This document shows positions 13,447-26,100 of a DNA stretch of 27,675 bases, piece after piece. Position numbers and translations under genes: made by a program. Origin of the DNA: Zygnema cylindricum (lineage: Eukaryota > Streptophyta > Zygnematophyceae > Zygnematales > Zygnemataceae). Position 1 is the stretch's first letter. Each line of letters opens with the position of its first letter. The stretch is from assembly GCA_037447655.1 (NCBI GenBank), contig JBBHKE010002710.1, forward strand, positions 1-27,675, given 5' to 3'. Under the pieces are notes generated by a model. It saw nothing but the letters and a program-made list of their open reading frames with translations, was not told the origin of the DNA and ran no database searches.

Positions 13447-13896
13447 TAGTTGATGCAGAGGTCTCGATTAGTATATAAGGTGTGAAAATAATTAAATTAC
13501 ATATTTCTTTTCACCGCTCATTTAACTTAAAGCGTACAAACTGCGGTACATGTTCAATTCAATTTATTTAAAAATGTACGGATTTGTACGAAAAGAATTC
13601 ATTAACGTTTTTTTCGATTTTTTCAAATCGACCTCTCCAGTTTATACGTAGTGTACGGTAGTTCGAAACGTTCGTAAATACGTTTTGAACAACTATGCGT
13701 AGAAGTTTCTTTAGCGTATGTTAATAATTACCGTGGTTTACGCTAATTGGGAATTTGGAAATTTTCGAAGAAATCGTTTACTCTAACTAGGAATTAGGGT
13801 TGTTTTAAATAGTATGGACAATGCTATTTGAGAATAAATAATAAAAAAAACGGGACGGAATTAGCGTACACTGCGCTAATAGCGATTGGCGGTGTA

Positions 13897-13995
13897 CCGC
13901 AGCAAATTAATAGCAATACCGGTAGCACTGTAACAGACTTTTTTGTTGCCCAGCCATTGTTTTCACTTCCGGCCTTCAGAATCAGCACGGCAGCC
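13897..13995 (+). promoter_or_regulatory. SKP1 leader squeezed behind transposon
   Basis: Only 99 bp separate the TA next to the family B element from the SKP1 ATG. This stretch (GCCCAGCCATTGTTTTCACT and following) has pyrimidine-rich parts and would be leader sequence. Promoter elements must therefore lie either here or within the transposon nest upstream. No TATA box is evident in these 99 bases. Confidence 0.4.
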
Positions 13996-15266
13996 ATGTC
14001 TTCAGACGGAATGGTAAAGCTGAAGAGTTTAGATGACGAGATTTTTGAGGTTGAGAGAGATGTGGCTCTTATGTCTGAAACTGTGAAGGGAATGCTTGAT
14101 GAAGTGTCAACTGATTGTGGAATCCCTCTACCCAATGTTACTGCCCGGATTCTTGCTAAAGTGATTGAATACTGTAAGAAACACGTGGACGCCAGCAAAG
14201 CATCTGGTGATAAGCCAAGCGCTTCTGCGGAAGAAGAACTTAAGGGATGGGATGCGGAGTTTGTAAAGGTTGAACAAGCTGTGCTGTTTGACTTGATTCT
14301 GGTAAAGTCATGCGCTCACTTAGTGCTTTTTTTTTCTTTATCTTTGTCTATTTTTCTGCTCTCCTTGTTTCGATTTCGATGGTATTGTTGATGGACGTTA
14401 TAGTTATAATGTTTACATATCCTAGGGTTTCTTAAGGTACATGCTTAATTCCGAGTTTCCTGTTTTCTTGTTGTAAACTGGAGGGAATTATTCTCTCTCT
14501 ATGACGGTGTATGTTTTGAGTTTGCGTTTGACTAGTTCCTGAGCAGATGCAGACGACCTGCCTGAAATGTTTTCTTTCTTTTCTATCATCTTCTATGTGA
14601 AGTATCTGGAAAAAATCAAATGTCATTGAATACCTGCTACTTGTAATTTGTCAATAAGCTTAGCTTTTCATGTTTAATTACTCTGTGCATCACATGGCTG
14701 CTTTAACTACTTTTGTGTTTCAGAGGTCATTTTGCTTTGTGTCAGGGCTTCCTTCTTTTAGGTTGAAGTCCTATGTGGTTGACATCGTGTGTATGGATGT
14801 GCTGTTCTTTGATAGGGTAATTCCAAGTGAGAATTTTACCCTGATGTTGAGGGTGAATCTTACTGTTTTATGAGTTACCGTGCGTATGATTACTCCAAAA
14901 GCTGTACATGCTATTCACGCTCAAAACGGGGGCAAAATTTGTGCAGTTATCCTATGGCTGTATTTTGAAAGGAGCAGTGGTTGGGCATCATGGATGTTCA
15001 TGAATTTATTATATACTTTTGGTCTTGCTTGAGTTTGTGGAACACATTGTATCGCTGCATTCAACATCATACTTTCTGTGGACGTGTTGCAGGCAGCCAA
15101 TTATCTCAATATCAAATCTCTGTTGGACCTGACGTGTCAAACTGTAGCTGACATGATTAAGGGTAAAACTCCTGAAGAGATTAGGCGACAATTCAACATC
15201 AAGAATGACTTCACTCCAGAGGAGGAGGAGGAAGTTAGGCGTGAGAATCAGTGGGCATTTGAGTGA
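13996..15266 (+). CDS. SKP1: SKP1, adaptor subunit of SCF ubiquitin ligases, two exons, 159 aa
   Basis: SKP1 links cullin-1 to F-box proteins in SCF E3 ubiquitin ligases, in nucleus and cytosol. Exon 1 is 13996-14301 and exon 2 is 15093-15266, joined in phase 0 across a 791-nt GT-AG intron between FDLIL and AANYLN, the place where plant SKP1/ASK genes usually carry their intron. The N-terminal BTB/POZ-like fold starts [19 protein letters not shown]. The C-terminal Skp1 dimerisation/F-box-binding part includes [38 protein letters not shown] and the invariant end RRENQWAFE. Length equals the usual ~160 aa and nothing is broken. The ATG at 13996 is chosen because family homology starts there; the frame runs further upstream only into transposon sequence. 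It is convergent with the SET gene downstream. Confidence 0.97.
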
Positions 15267-17157
15267 TATGGAGAATTTTGTAGCAGGCTCAATTTCTGCT
15301 TGTTTCAGGAGCTGCAGTTCTGTGATCAGGGGTTTTGTGATATATGAGTTTGATGCCCTTTAAATGTCACGGGAGACGCTACGCTTCTGCTGGATATGGC
15401 CTTTTTTCAATCCTTGAACATTTTAGCTATAGAGTCCTTATATTGTGACATACTTTTTTGAACAAGGCATTGCTTTTTATCGGAAAGTAACATCATTGAC
15501 TTGCAGATATCTGACAAAGTAGAAATGTATTAACCTAAAAAGTTAGTGAAAGCTGTGAAAGCTGTTAGCAATGTTGGTCTATAGAATTCTAATTGAAATG
15601 GTAGCATGTGACGTGTATGGATAAGGAACACAAGACAGGAAGTGTCAGTTTGGACGCTGTTCAGATTATATGTCATTGGGTTTGGAGATTCCCTGGCTAA
15701 CTCCGTGTTTGTTGCCTAACGAATTTCTGTAATGTCTTTGTTTGTTTTAAGTCTCTGTATTGTTATGGTTTCGTCAGGCAAATATACCAGTCACTTATGC
15801 TGTGGTTAGAAAAAGTCTTGAACTCGTAAAGTTGGAGAGAGCACTAACAGCCTTGGACCAATGTAAAAGTTGATGTTGCCTGCTGAAATTTCATGGTTGA
15901 TGTAAAGATGTTTCCTTCAACTGAAGAGTTTTCCAAGTTTTTTAAGAAACTTTGGCATCTTGTATATTGACTTCATATTTTTTAGCTTAGGTGCTAGTTT
16001 GTGCTCATGTCCACAGCAATGGTCTTAATGCTATTGAGTTTCCTACCCCTTTCTGTTTTACGCATAGCTTGATGTTTCCAACTTAGTCCAAATGTAAGGT
16101 GGTTCTGGAGGAAATGTACAAAGGCTATGTTAGAGATTTCCTCTGAAGGGTTTAGGGAAAGCCAAACTTGCCAAGAACCAACAACAGGACACCAGATTGA
16201 GACTTGGAGAGAGATGTTTAATTCGCAACAAATCTGGATCCTTAGTAGCAATATTATGCAGGGTGAGACAGTGGTGGTTTCCATTGCCATTTGTGGTGTT
16301 CCAAAATTTCCATCATTGACATGTAAGTTATAACTTCGTGACTGCAGTTCCTATGTACTTAATGCAGATACGTGATTAATGTTTCTCTCAGGACTGAAAT
16401 GTTTAGTAGCATGATAAATGTTCAGCAAGATAAGGCTGGGATCCCTACAAACTCTGGATAATTATTGTGCTGAGGTCCTCCTGCCCATTTGGATTAAAAT
16501 ATGTAAGCATTTAAGCATGCCTACAATATCAATGCCCATGCTCATCCTCCCACAGATGCAGGATTCCTGGTCTGAGCATCTATCATGCATGAGAATGGAC
16601 GGATTCCAGTATTTGGGTAGGGGCGAAACGCTTATTATGATGGAGAGTTCTTCGTTTGGCTATCGCTTGTAATAATTGCAACCTTTAAAAAATCATATCA
16701 ATCAAATCTTGCGTGAGGAAAATGCTTAAAGTTCCAACAAACTTTTGCACTAACAAAGGGCATTAAACATACCTTTGCCCTATCTGAAGCATTTCATGTT
16801 GGCCAAATTATTTTGAGGAACAGAAGCTTCTAGGACCATATAACTAGTCTTGACCACCGAATTGAGGGACGGAGTAGATAAAGAAAAAATGGAAAATTGG
16901 GGACTGAGGATAATGATAATTACAAACTAAATGACAAATTTATAAAGGCTTGAAGCGAAACAAAATAATTTGCGCAAACTTTGCCAACTTTTAGCATTCT
17001 GAGCTTGCTTTTTTTTGAGAATTTTGAATTTCACCATTAAAACTACATGAGGAAATCAAGCAAAGCAGTTGAAAGTTTTGCAATTAAAACATTTCAGTCA
17101 GGGAATGGCTTTCTGCCCATATTATAAAAAAACAAAATTGGGAAGTCACAAGACATG
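15267..17157. other. Convergent intergenic region
   Basis: Holds the 3' untranslated regions of SKP1 (plus) and of the SET gene ending at 17158 (minus). Several short frames on both strands (for example 16127-16333 and 16418-16672) show no family resemblance or splice logic. No transposon ends or RNA genes were recognised. Confidence 0.4.
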
Positions 17158-20100
17158 TCAGTGACATTTGCGTTTGCATACACCTTCCAAATCTTTACTA
17201 ACAACACCTCGTTTTAAATTGCCACTTTCTGACTTCAAAACTTCCAGCCATGTTTCTAAAATTTTCTTCTGCCCGTATCGATAAGCGAAAGCTTTTCGGA
17301 TGAAAAACCTTAGAGCCTCGGATTCGCGATTGCAACCATGTTTTCCATTCACCGTTTCTTTAATTTTCCCTTCGGCCATATTAATCTCCTTCTCATTCAC
17401 AACAAGATCAACATCGTCTCCTAACTTTAAATAAGCCCCTGTTATTCCTGAAGGAACACTCTTTTCTTTCCTCCCCTCCCCATCTCCCTCCTCTCCCATC
17501 TCCTCCCATAGACGCCTATCCTTTTCGGCATGTCCTCCAGAAATTCCTTTTTTCACTGCCAGAAGCAAACGACGTAACGCCGCCCTTGCTTTCTTCTTCC
17601 TGCAAAAAAACTCCACTAGTTCTCTCATCTCAGCATTCTCTCTCCTTTCTGTCCCCACCTTCTCTCTATCCCTTTTGTCCCCCCCTTCTCTCTCCTGTCT
17701 CTCTCCCTTCTCTCTGTCCCACAATTTCATTCTTCAGCTGCGTACATGCTTCAGAACAAAATGCTGACTTTACTCACAGCCACTATGACACGTGTCGTTG
17801 TGTAAATTTGGGGCTAAAGAGGACGCCTTGGTTAAGAATACTTTACCTTGACTGGTTCATTAGTTGCAAAACAAATGCCCTTGAGAGTTCGTCTCCTCCC
17901 TCCTGTTTAGACTGGTTACCATCCTCTGTTTTCTTTTCCTCCGCCTTCACATTTTCTGCCTCCATTTTGACCTAAAAACAGTATCACAGGATACAGGAAT
18001 TAGCGACAGAGGGACAAAATAAAGCCGCTTTTCTTTTTTTGTTGCTTCCTTCTTCCCCATGGAGTGTTCCTCTACTTTCATTTCAAGATAAGAACCTACT
18101 TTTCAGCTATAAAATTGACAAGGTGAGAGTTTTTGACATACCAGAAAGGAAGAAGCCCCTGCCGCATCCATATCTGATTCGCTCTCCAAAGAACAGATAG
18201 CCATGGCTGCCATAAGTCGTGATGGAGACGGAGGAAGGCTCAAAAAATGCACTTTTCCGACTCCACTTACCTCAAGTAAACGTTCTTTTACATCTACAGG
18301 TAGCAGGCAAAGAATTTAAGCACGAGTTGGAAACAAAGTAAGGTACCGTCTCGACAGTATGAAACCATCTGTTTTGCCTTTTCCACCGAAATCCACACAA
18401 CTCACACTTATTTATGTGCAAGTAAAGTATATGCACTCTATAAACAGTACTGGTCAGACTACTTACAGTAAGAGGCATGGTTTAAACCTTTAATATAGAA
18501 GCCTCTTGACATATAAGACCTCCACTTGCCATGTGGATGCTATACATGTCGGTTCTACAGTATGGGAAAAACGAACAAGACACATTTTTAATTAATTTTT
18601 TACTCAAAAGAATTCGAATAAGAAAGGTTTGATGCAAACACGTGGGATATGCGCTCCTTTTCGCACTTGCACTAAATGGAAAGTGCCGTTAAAAGATGGC
18701 ACTTCAATGGATCTTAACCGGCTATAACTCAATATTATAAAGATTAAATTTATGGAAGTTAACAGTGTTATCCCAGAAGGATATAAAAATAAAACTTCTT
18801 ACCAGCCAAAGGGTCATCAGAGGGAGGAGCCATCGCAATTTCCACGAAGTCGAAGGGATTATTGAGTTCCACAAGTTTTGGAGATAACTGCAATCCACAA
18901 ATTTTGAACTTAAGACTGAGGAAGAGATATCATCAAACTTCAATGCGAATTCATACAAACCACAATATATGATGATTGTTTCTTATGCCGCAAATTGTTT
19001 TAAAAAAAGTGCAGATCTGCAACGTACCTGTAAGCATCGGGTTTCGTTATCCACCCCATTTATTGCATCCTCAAGAATAGAACCTTTCTGAAGAAAAACA
19101 ACCCCAACCCACGATTACAATGGGGAAAGTTAAACTGGAAACAGTTGCAGTAATTGATGGCTAATCCATAACTTGCCATCCCACTCGCATTCCTTTTCAA
19201 AAAAGGCCAAAAAAATAAAAAAATCCATCAACAAAGTGTGCCAAAACGGGCTTGAGTTCAAAAACGGTACCAAAGGAAAGGGCAAAAGGCAAACAAAAAA
19301 AATGAAGAAATGAGTTACCTTTAAGTCACAAACTGCTTTCAGAATTAAATGTGAGGCATCCTCTTCCCAAAGAGGCTCCACTACAACACCCATTAAGTGA
19401 GAGGGCATCCACGACAAAAATGGGGCTAATACCAAGCTTTCTTTCTTGAATTCCTCACACTTCATGATCTTTCCTTCTACTTCCGACTCTATAAAATCAA
19501 TAGCCGTATTTAGATTAGACACGTATCGACCATGGAGTTGAAGAAGTGCTTGTGCCCAACAAAAATTTGTCCATGTCATGACCTGTAGTCAATAATCATT
19601 TCCACAGTTTCAGCAAGAACTACTATATTCACAATTTCAGAAAACGATTTTACAATTTTCACGTTTAAACTATTATGACTGCACATTTGAAACTGCACTT
19701 TTTGCTAAATTTTTAGTACAATAAAAAAGGCACCTAGAATATATTTGCTAAGAAAAAATATGAGCTACAAGATATGAGGTATAATACGAAGTTGCGTCTT
19801 TTTTATAACAATTGCTTCATATTATTCAGTAACAACATTATAATGCCATATCAGCTCACTATTACTACAGTAAAAACAAAAAAAACTTGAGCAATAAACA
19901 AATGACACATAAACAACTAAAATTTGTTAATATTTTGAAGCAACTGCACCATAATTACCTGAGAAAATTTCTGAAGTATTTCTCTCTGCAGAAGTTTTTG
20001 CAATAATAAAAACTGTAACCAAAACTCCCACCTTTCCCAATTTTCTCACTGGAAACTATACAAGTATAATCGTAAGGCAACTTTTTACTCCATTTCTTGT

Positions 20101-22927
20101 ATGATACAGCACCACTCCACAGAGTCAAAACGTAGTCCAGAAAAAATGTTATAATACACAAAATATCTGATTTTCCGTACATTACATACTTGGATACATC
20201 ACACCAAAAGTCCACATTAATTTTCCAATTCTTAACTCTAAAATTCAAATTGGTTTGCTCAAATGTTTTTCTTTACTAAAAGCCTAGCATACCCTTAATT
20301 TTTTTTTTTTTTTTAAGAAACACGCACATCTTTTTATCCATTTGTCATGACAACGGTTTCCGGGTAACTAAAATTTACATAAAATAAAATAGAAAAACAA
20401 CTAGTGGGTTAACACCTACACAACTCATCGTAACTAATCCAGACTGAACTTTTTTTCAACTAAACGATCAAAAAAATTGTTCAGTGAAAATCATGGTAAA
20501 TGTGCAACACACATTAATACAATTTTTCCAAAGAACACCGCACATAAAATAGAGTGCACTGCCACTGTAGTCATATCAACAGAATCAAGAACATTGACAC
20601 TAACAGTGGTGTATAACTCCCACCTGTTCCTCCATCTCAGCCTCCTGTTCTTCCATCCTCTCTCCAAGTCCAGTACCTTCTAAGAGCTCCAAAATTTCCT
20701 TTGATCGCCATACCTGCCCGGCTCCAAAAATGTGAATAATATTTCTGGCACATCCACACAGTCACTACACCTTTCCTTGTTATAAGTGTATCTAACAGAT
20801 TTTGTGGTCCGGTTTGAGGGTCCAAAATCATAAAAACTACCTAATAACACTAATAAAAAGAGTGGACAACATGCCGCCACGTCACTCAAACTTAAACCAG
20901 TACTGCTGATTCCAATTCCCCATTAACACTATCAATTCTTTTACTTTAATAGCAATGGACAGTGTATTATGGTCTCTACAGTGTATTATGATGATTACGC
21001 CGATTGCTGAAATTTGAAATGGAACTGACTTCGACATGGGATAGACAACACCAACTCATATGTGCAAAACAAATGGCACAATTAGGGCTCCTGTTGCCCA
21101 CGATTTTGTTTATAACAAATCGTAGTTCACCATAACTTAATTGCATGGATCCAAGACGTAATGGACCGAACTGATTGTGGTGAGAGGTAAAAGTTGAACT
21201 TGCTCTTCGTGCATCATAAAAGCAACCTAGAGTTCTCTTTGACAACTTCTATAGAGTCACATTGAAAGCAAATGAACTACAACTACCCAGGAAAAAAAAG
21301 CAAAAATCAGCAGATGCAACCATAAACTTCTCAAATGGTATCCAAGCTACGCACAAAAAAATGTTTTGGGATTTTTTTACGTTTTCAACAAACAATTGTG
21401 TTCAAGGACCACTTACTGTTTCCTCCAAGCAGGCAAACTTTCCAATTATAGAGCTCCATAGTGAATCAACACCACAATTACGTTCCCAAATAAACAACAT
21501 TTGTAATTGCAGAACTTCCGGCACTTCTTCCACCTGGCCCAAATCAAAAAGTATCGGTCACTAAAAGCCGAATAAGCATTTTGGTACAAAAAAAGAAATC
21601 ATAGGTAATCACAAAGGAAACTCGGGTAAAAATTAGAATAACCGTTTCAAGATCGAGGAACTAACTGGTAGAGAGTGCTTTTTAACATCAAAATCGATAG
21701 ACAATTTAAAAAAACCGGATCTTCCTGAAAGGGATATTACCTGTTGTAGCGCTATCGCCAATGGGTTTTGGGCAACTAAAGCCGTACGTAATGACAAAAT
21801 CTCACTGGTAGGAATCCTGACTAGCAGTTGCCCTGCACAGAAACAGTGCGCAAAAAACACCTTAACTGAATGAACTTCAAATGGGCCAAAAAACAACTGT
21901 AAAGGGAAAAATTAAGGGAGAAAATCAAGCCTCAATTTTGGTACAATTTTTCTAGGTGCAAGTCAACAAAAAATACCATGAGCACATTGCAAATTGAAGA
22001 AAAAAAAATTTCTTGATCAGAAAAAGAACGGCCAATACAATTTTCACAAATCTTTGCACATCAATTCACCACAGAAGTAAAACAGAGAGAGGTAGAAAAT
22101 AGAGACGGGACACCTCTGAAGCAGTTGTCAACGACCTGGAGAACAGTTGAGTTCTTGGATCTCATGGAGCCTGTCAAAAAATTCATAGAGAAAAACCCCT
22201 TGGACAAAGAGCCAATATAAACTCTTGCAATACTCGTGTGATATAAACCCAAAACCATATTTAACCTCGATTTTGATACAAGTTCATTAATGCACACAAA
22301 TGAATTACAAATGTACAAATGAAAAAAAAATACAAATGTATAGATGTAATCTTCTCCAGTCCAATGTTCTGCGCATTAACTCATGCTTTTATACTAAATA
22401 GATACACTTAATCCAGTTTAGAAAGCAATTAACAAACAGATCAAGAACAGTGAAGGCCACAACAACATTGGAAAAAAGTATAATGACCTATGTTTTGGAC
22501 AAAAGCAAAAAAAAAAGGTCGGGAGAGAAATTGGTTTAAATTACAGTGTAGAAACAGAAGGAATGTACAAACCAAAAATACCATAATTTTAAAGAAACAA
22601 GTGTAATCTTAGAAAGTTAAACGAGAAAAAAACAGAATAAAAAACAAGAGTGACTTGACCCCCTAAGGAAAAACAATAGATTTAGACTCACTACATCTAA
22701 CAAGCAGAATAAGAAACAAATCTGCAATAGAAACCCGGCGCCATAACCTTTTCAAGTGAGAAAATGAGTAAATAAACAACTAAAACTAACATGCATAACT
22801 CACAGAATGGAGAAAATACAAGTTGTAAGGCGTCCCTCGGCAACAACTGTTCTACAGGTTCTGTCAAAAAAGACAGCTTACTTTTGGTTACTTTGCTTAA
22901 GGACGACTTTTTCCCACCAGAGGACAT
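17158..22927 (-). CDS. SET-domain protein of Rubisco-LSMT/SETD type, probably without methyltransferase activity, 12 exons, 597 aa
   Basis: Minus-strand exons: 22927-22804, 22170-22114, 21832-21741, 21533-21417, 20713-20624, 20012-19959, 19582-19319, 19087-19028, 18887-18803, 18293-18142, 17971-17847, 17731-17158 (1,794 nt, phases close). Family landmarks in order: RGQLLVRIPTSEILSL (about 60-75), an ELLEGTGL segment (about 138-145), WTNFCWAQALL (about 181-191), LAPFLSW (from 230), NPFDFVEI (296-303), a PSDDPLA/RLLEV linker, and YRYGQKKIL (557-565) ending the substrate-binding part. The NHS motif expected after LAPFL reads WMPSHL, and the catalytic NYG/SYG box is replaced by INGVDNETRCLQ, so activity is doubtful. 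Residues about 366-500 form a charged E/K/R/G-rich insert encoded by purine-rich DNA. The N-terminus is Ser/Lys-rich; the start rests on the first in-frame ATG. The least certain parts are the short exons 2 and 6. Confidence 0.72.
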
Positions 22928-23127
22928 TAATTAGCATGCAAAAAGGGGGAGGGGGAGAGAGAGGGAGAAGAGAGGCGGAGGGAAAGAGAGGGAGAGTGGG
23001 AGAGAAGGGAGAGGGAGAGGGAGACTGAGAGAGAGAGGGAAAATCGGAGAGGGAAGAGGGGAGAGGGAAGAGGCGAGTGGGATTGAGTGGAAATACTGTA
23101 GGCTACCCTTCGCTGCCAAGACTGCCT
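22928..23127 (-). promoter_or_regulatory. CT-rich promoter/leader between the tandem SET genes
   Basis: Only 200 bp lie between the stop of the upstream SET gene (23128) and the ATG of the downstream one. About 22945-23085 is almost pure GA on the plus strand, hence CT-rich on the transcribed sense. CT-rich microsatellites just upstream of start codons are common plant core-promoter/leader elements. No TATA box is visible. The short distance leaves open shared or read-through transcription. Confidence 0.5.
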
Positions 23128-26100
23128 TTAAATACAAGTATTTTCATGCAAGGAAGTTGAAAAGAAACCTGACAAAGCCGCAACAGGTAACAGTTCCAAA
23201 GCACAAACACTAATTGCCTCCAAAGCTGCAATCGCAATCTCCTGCCACGATGAACGAAATTCAAAATCATGGAATTAAAGAAACAGAAACACATAAAGTT
23301 ATAGCAAAGAAATTGAGCAAGTGTATGAGAAAATGCCGCCAACTGAACAGATTTCAAAGCAACTACCAAGAATGAACTGTTCCACTGAATAATTTCGTAT
23401 TAAGATCACTATTTTTTAGGAAGCCATTCTGAAGAATGGACAAGAGTACTCACCTTCTGTCCAATTCGAAACCGTAGGCACATCAAATCTCCTTCTAATG
23501 TATTCATATTTCCCTCGAAGCTTTGGAATCCGCTGGCTACCTTGTTTGTTAATTCGTCCAGAAGTTGACGATCAGTATCATTATTTTCTCCACCGGCGAA
23601 CTTTGAAAGGCGCTCGTACAAAAGTTTTCGAAGAGTCGAGAGAACCCACCATTCTAACGCAATATTCTGTCAAGCAACAATGTATGTAGCTAAGGCCCAG
23701 AAAAGTTTTGATATCTCCAAAGAGAGCAATGACCGTACAGCTTAAAGTCGTGCCTGCTTTTCCCTAAAATGAAGGCTTACCTTTTCATTGTAAAATACAT
23801 CGCGTTCTCCCAATTTGGGCTCCCATTCCAAAGAATAAATAGTGCATTCTTCCATTAGACAGATTCGAGCAGAAGCAAGAAGAGCTTCAGGTAAAGGTTT
23901 CAAAATGCTCAGCTCATGATCAGAAGAAAGCCCCAAAAGGCGAAGAGCTCTTTGGCGAGCTTTGACAGTTCCGTTGTTCTTTTCAACTGATGAAACTGCC
24001 AGGCGTACATGAAAACGCTCTGCTGGATTTTGAAGGAGAGCAAAGCCATATCCGACTAAAAGTTCCTCATTTGGCTGTGGCAAAAATACATAACCCTTTT
24101 GCAGATAATCACATGCCTGAAATTATTCCACAGAAATCAACCATAACCTGAAGGGTACTGAGAGTATACATATGTCCAAGTACGTATCAAAAACAAAATC
24201 ATCTCTACACGTCTTCTAATGTGAGATATTCATGTCGACATGTTCCTTTAAGTGAGCACTTCATAAATACCTTTTGACCGTAATTATTGCGTACTTCGTT
24301 TCCACACTGAATCTGGTCGTCAGCGATAAATCGCACATAGCCATGCTGCTCCTCCGTTAGCCACGTGACACTGTCACAGCTCCACAAAGACAGGTATGAA
24401 CAGGGTCACATGGACACGGGAGAGGTCACAGTTAGAAACATGGAAAAAGGCATTCCTCTCCCTTTGAAAAGACAAAGAGGGGGAGTCGGAACGAACCGGG
24501 CAGAAGGGCTGTGATCCATCATGTCCAACAGAGGCACAAGAGCCACAATTCGTCCAGAACCCATACAAAGAGTAAAACCTCTAGACCAAAGAATGGTCCT
24601 CGCCCGTTTTAGGATTAGACCATCGCCTAATGCCTGCAGTAATCCAAGAGCTGAAAGATGCCCTTGGAAAAATGCATTAGTAAATATCGAAGCATCAATT
24701 GGCTAAACACACTAGCAAAAATGAAGCATTGCTTTCTAAAACGGTAGTAGGACACACCTTCTGCTCGGAATTCCTGAGGACAAAGTTTCTCTCCAGCAGT
24801 TTTGAGCTTTGGGAGGCAAAGCTCCCCAAGATCTTTCAAAGCTTTTTGCTCCCTCGGTAATGCGACAGCCACACGTGTTCCCCTTAGCATATCCAGCTGT
24901 GCTTCACTGTTCCTCCATAATTCATTTTTTGGACAAACCATAAATGTTAAAGCATAGTCCAAATGTGCAAAAACAATTGAAAACGCTATATGTAGCTACC
25001 CCACGCTAAATGTATGTCGTACGGTAAAATAGGGGTACATATGTGGTAACCACATATAACGTTTCCAATTGTTCTCATACATTTCAACTGTGTTGAAGCT
25101 CATATGTTTCAAACCAGGATTTCAGGCACAGCAGAAGACGTGAGAGAAAAATAAAAAGTTACTTCAAATGCTACTACCCAAGGTTGTGAGAACAAACATT
25201 TTGGGTGCTTCGATGATTAAGGCAATAAAGCTACAGTCAGAGGCGAAAGCAAGGGGCTAAAAAGAATAGTGACCTGAGGTAGAGGAGAGTGTTGTAATGG
25301 TATGGAAGAGAAGACAAATATGGTGCCCAAAATGAGCTTTTACCCTTAACAAGCTCCAATGAAACAAAGAGTGCAAGCCTGGACAAAGAATACATTCAGA
25401 AATATGGCTTAACTGAAGAGAAAGTCGATTACATCGTCGTTGTCTAGAGAGAGAAAGTAAAGAGCAGTGATATTCATGACCGGCGATTAAGGTATCATGT
25501 TCACATGTCCAGCTCACTGAAAAGGTGATTTCACATATTTAAGGTGCCCCATTAAGAGTCCTTGGATAAAATCTACCATACCATGTAAGTTGAAAAATTT
25601 GTTAATTGGAAAAATCTACAACAAAAATGTCTTTGGCTGCAAATACATCTACTGGCAAATCAATCTCTACAGAATGTCTGCATTTTATTGTCGTTCAATA
25701 AACCTGAATAACCCTAAAAAACCCTAATTTTTTCAATTTTTTCTTCAAAATAAGTCTTCCATATTATCTACCAGTTCATATTTATGAGGAACACCTTCTA
25801 TTTATGACATTTATTTCTCCATTGTGACAATATTTTTGTTTTTTAGAAAATCAAAAACAGCATCAATCAATCTTCAAACAAAAAGATTTTTTATTTTGTT
25901 TAATCAATCCTTTTGTTCATATATCCTTTTTCACTAGTCTATCCGTATTAGACCTCCCCCATTTATACCAAATTAATTTAACATTAATCTTTTTAAACTT
26001 GAAAAATTTATGCTTTAGGTCTCTCCCTTTTGTGTTGAGGATGGAACACTATTAACTTTTTCAATTACATGAATAGTATGTTTTATTCGCATGAATGGTA

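Larger units (their letters stand above)
11329..13696. mobile_element. Mutator-like element with 9-bp target duplication, non-autonomous
   Basis: A 2,368-bp insertion flanked by the perfect 9-bp duplication GCGTAGAAG (11320-11328 and 13697-13705). The uninterrupted family B copy at 6655 has this 9-mer once, so the duplication is a true insertion footprint. Ends are inverted: TAGTTGTTCAATACG on the left, TAGTTGTTCAAAACG reverse-complemented from the right. A 9-bp duplication fits the Mutator superfamily. The interior holds the tandem repeat array and another inserted element, but no transposase. Frames seen inside (one recurring as MHFCYNKIA) are by-products of the repeat units. Confidence 0.7.
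11302..13894. mobile_element. Family B miniature element split by a larger insertion
   Basis: The left end (CACCGCCAATAGCTATTAGC at 11302) and the right end (reverse-complement CACCGCCAATCGCTATTAGC, ending 13894) are the two termini of one family B element, with TA outside each (11300-11301, 13895-13896). Its sequence runs 11302-11328 and resumes at 13697. Everything between is a later insertion. Without the insertion and the duplicated 9 bp it is about 216 bp, like the 213-bp copy at 6655-6867. The right end lies 101 bp before the SKP1 start codon. Confidence 0.8.

Noticed and set aside
13828-13995. Upstream extension of the SKP1 frame
   Set aside because: The extra codons lie in the family B transposon end and leader. 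SKP1 homology begins at the ATG at 13996.
16127-16672. Plus-strand frames downstream of SKP1
   Set aside because: Short, without homology or splice context; most likely untranslated or intergenic sequence.
17731-17742. Alternative acceptor GCAG just upstream for the last exon of the downstream SET gene
   Set aside because: Joined to exon 11 it gives an immediate stop (AGC TGA). The acceptor CTGAAG at 17732 keeps the frame open to the conserved C-terminus.
22927-23128. Treating the two SET genes as one gene
   Set aside because: Each has its own first SET segment, C-terminal GQK helix and stop, so two complete family members are present.
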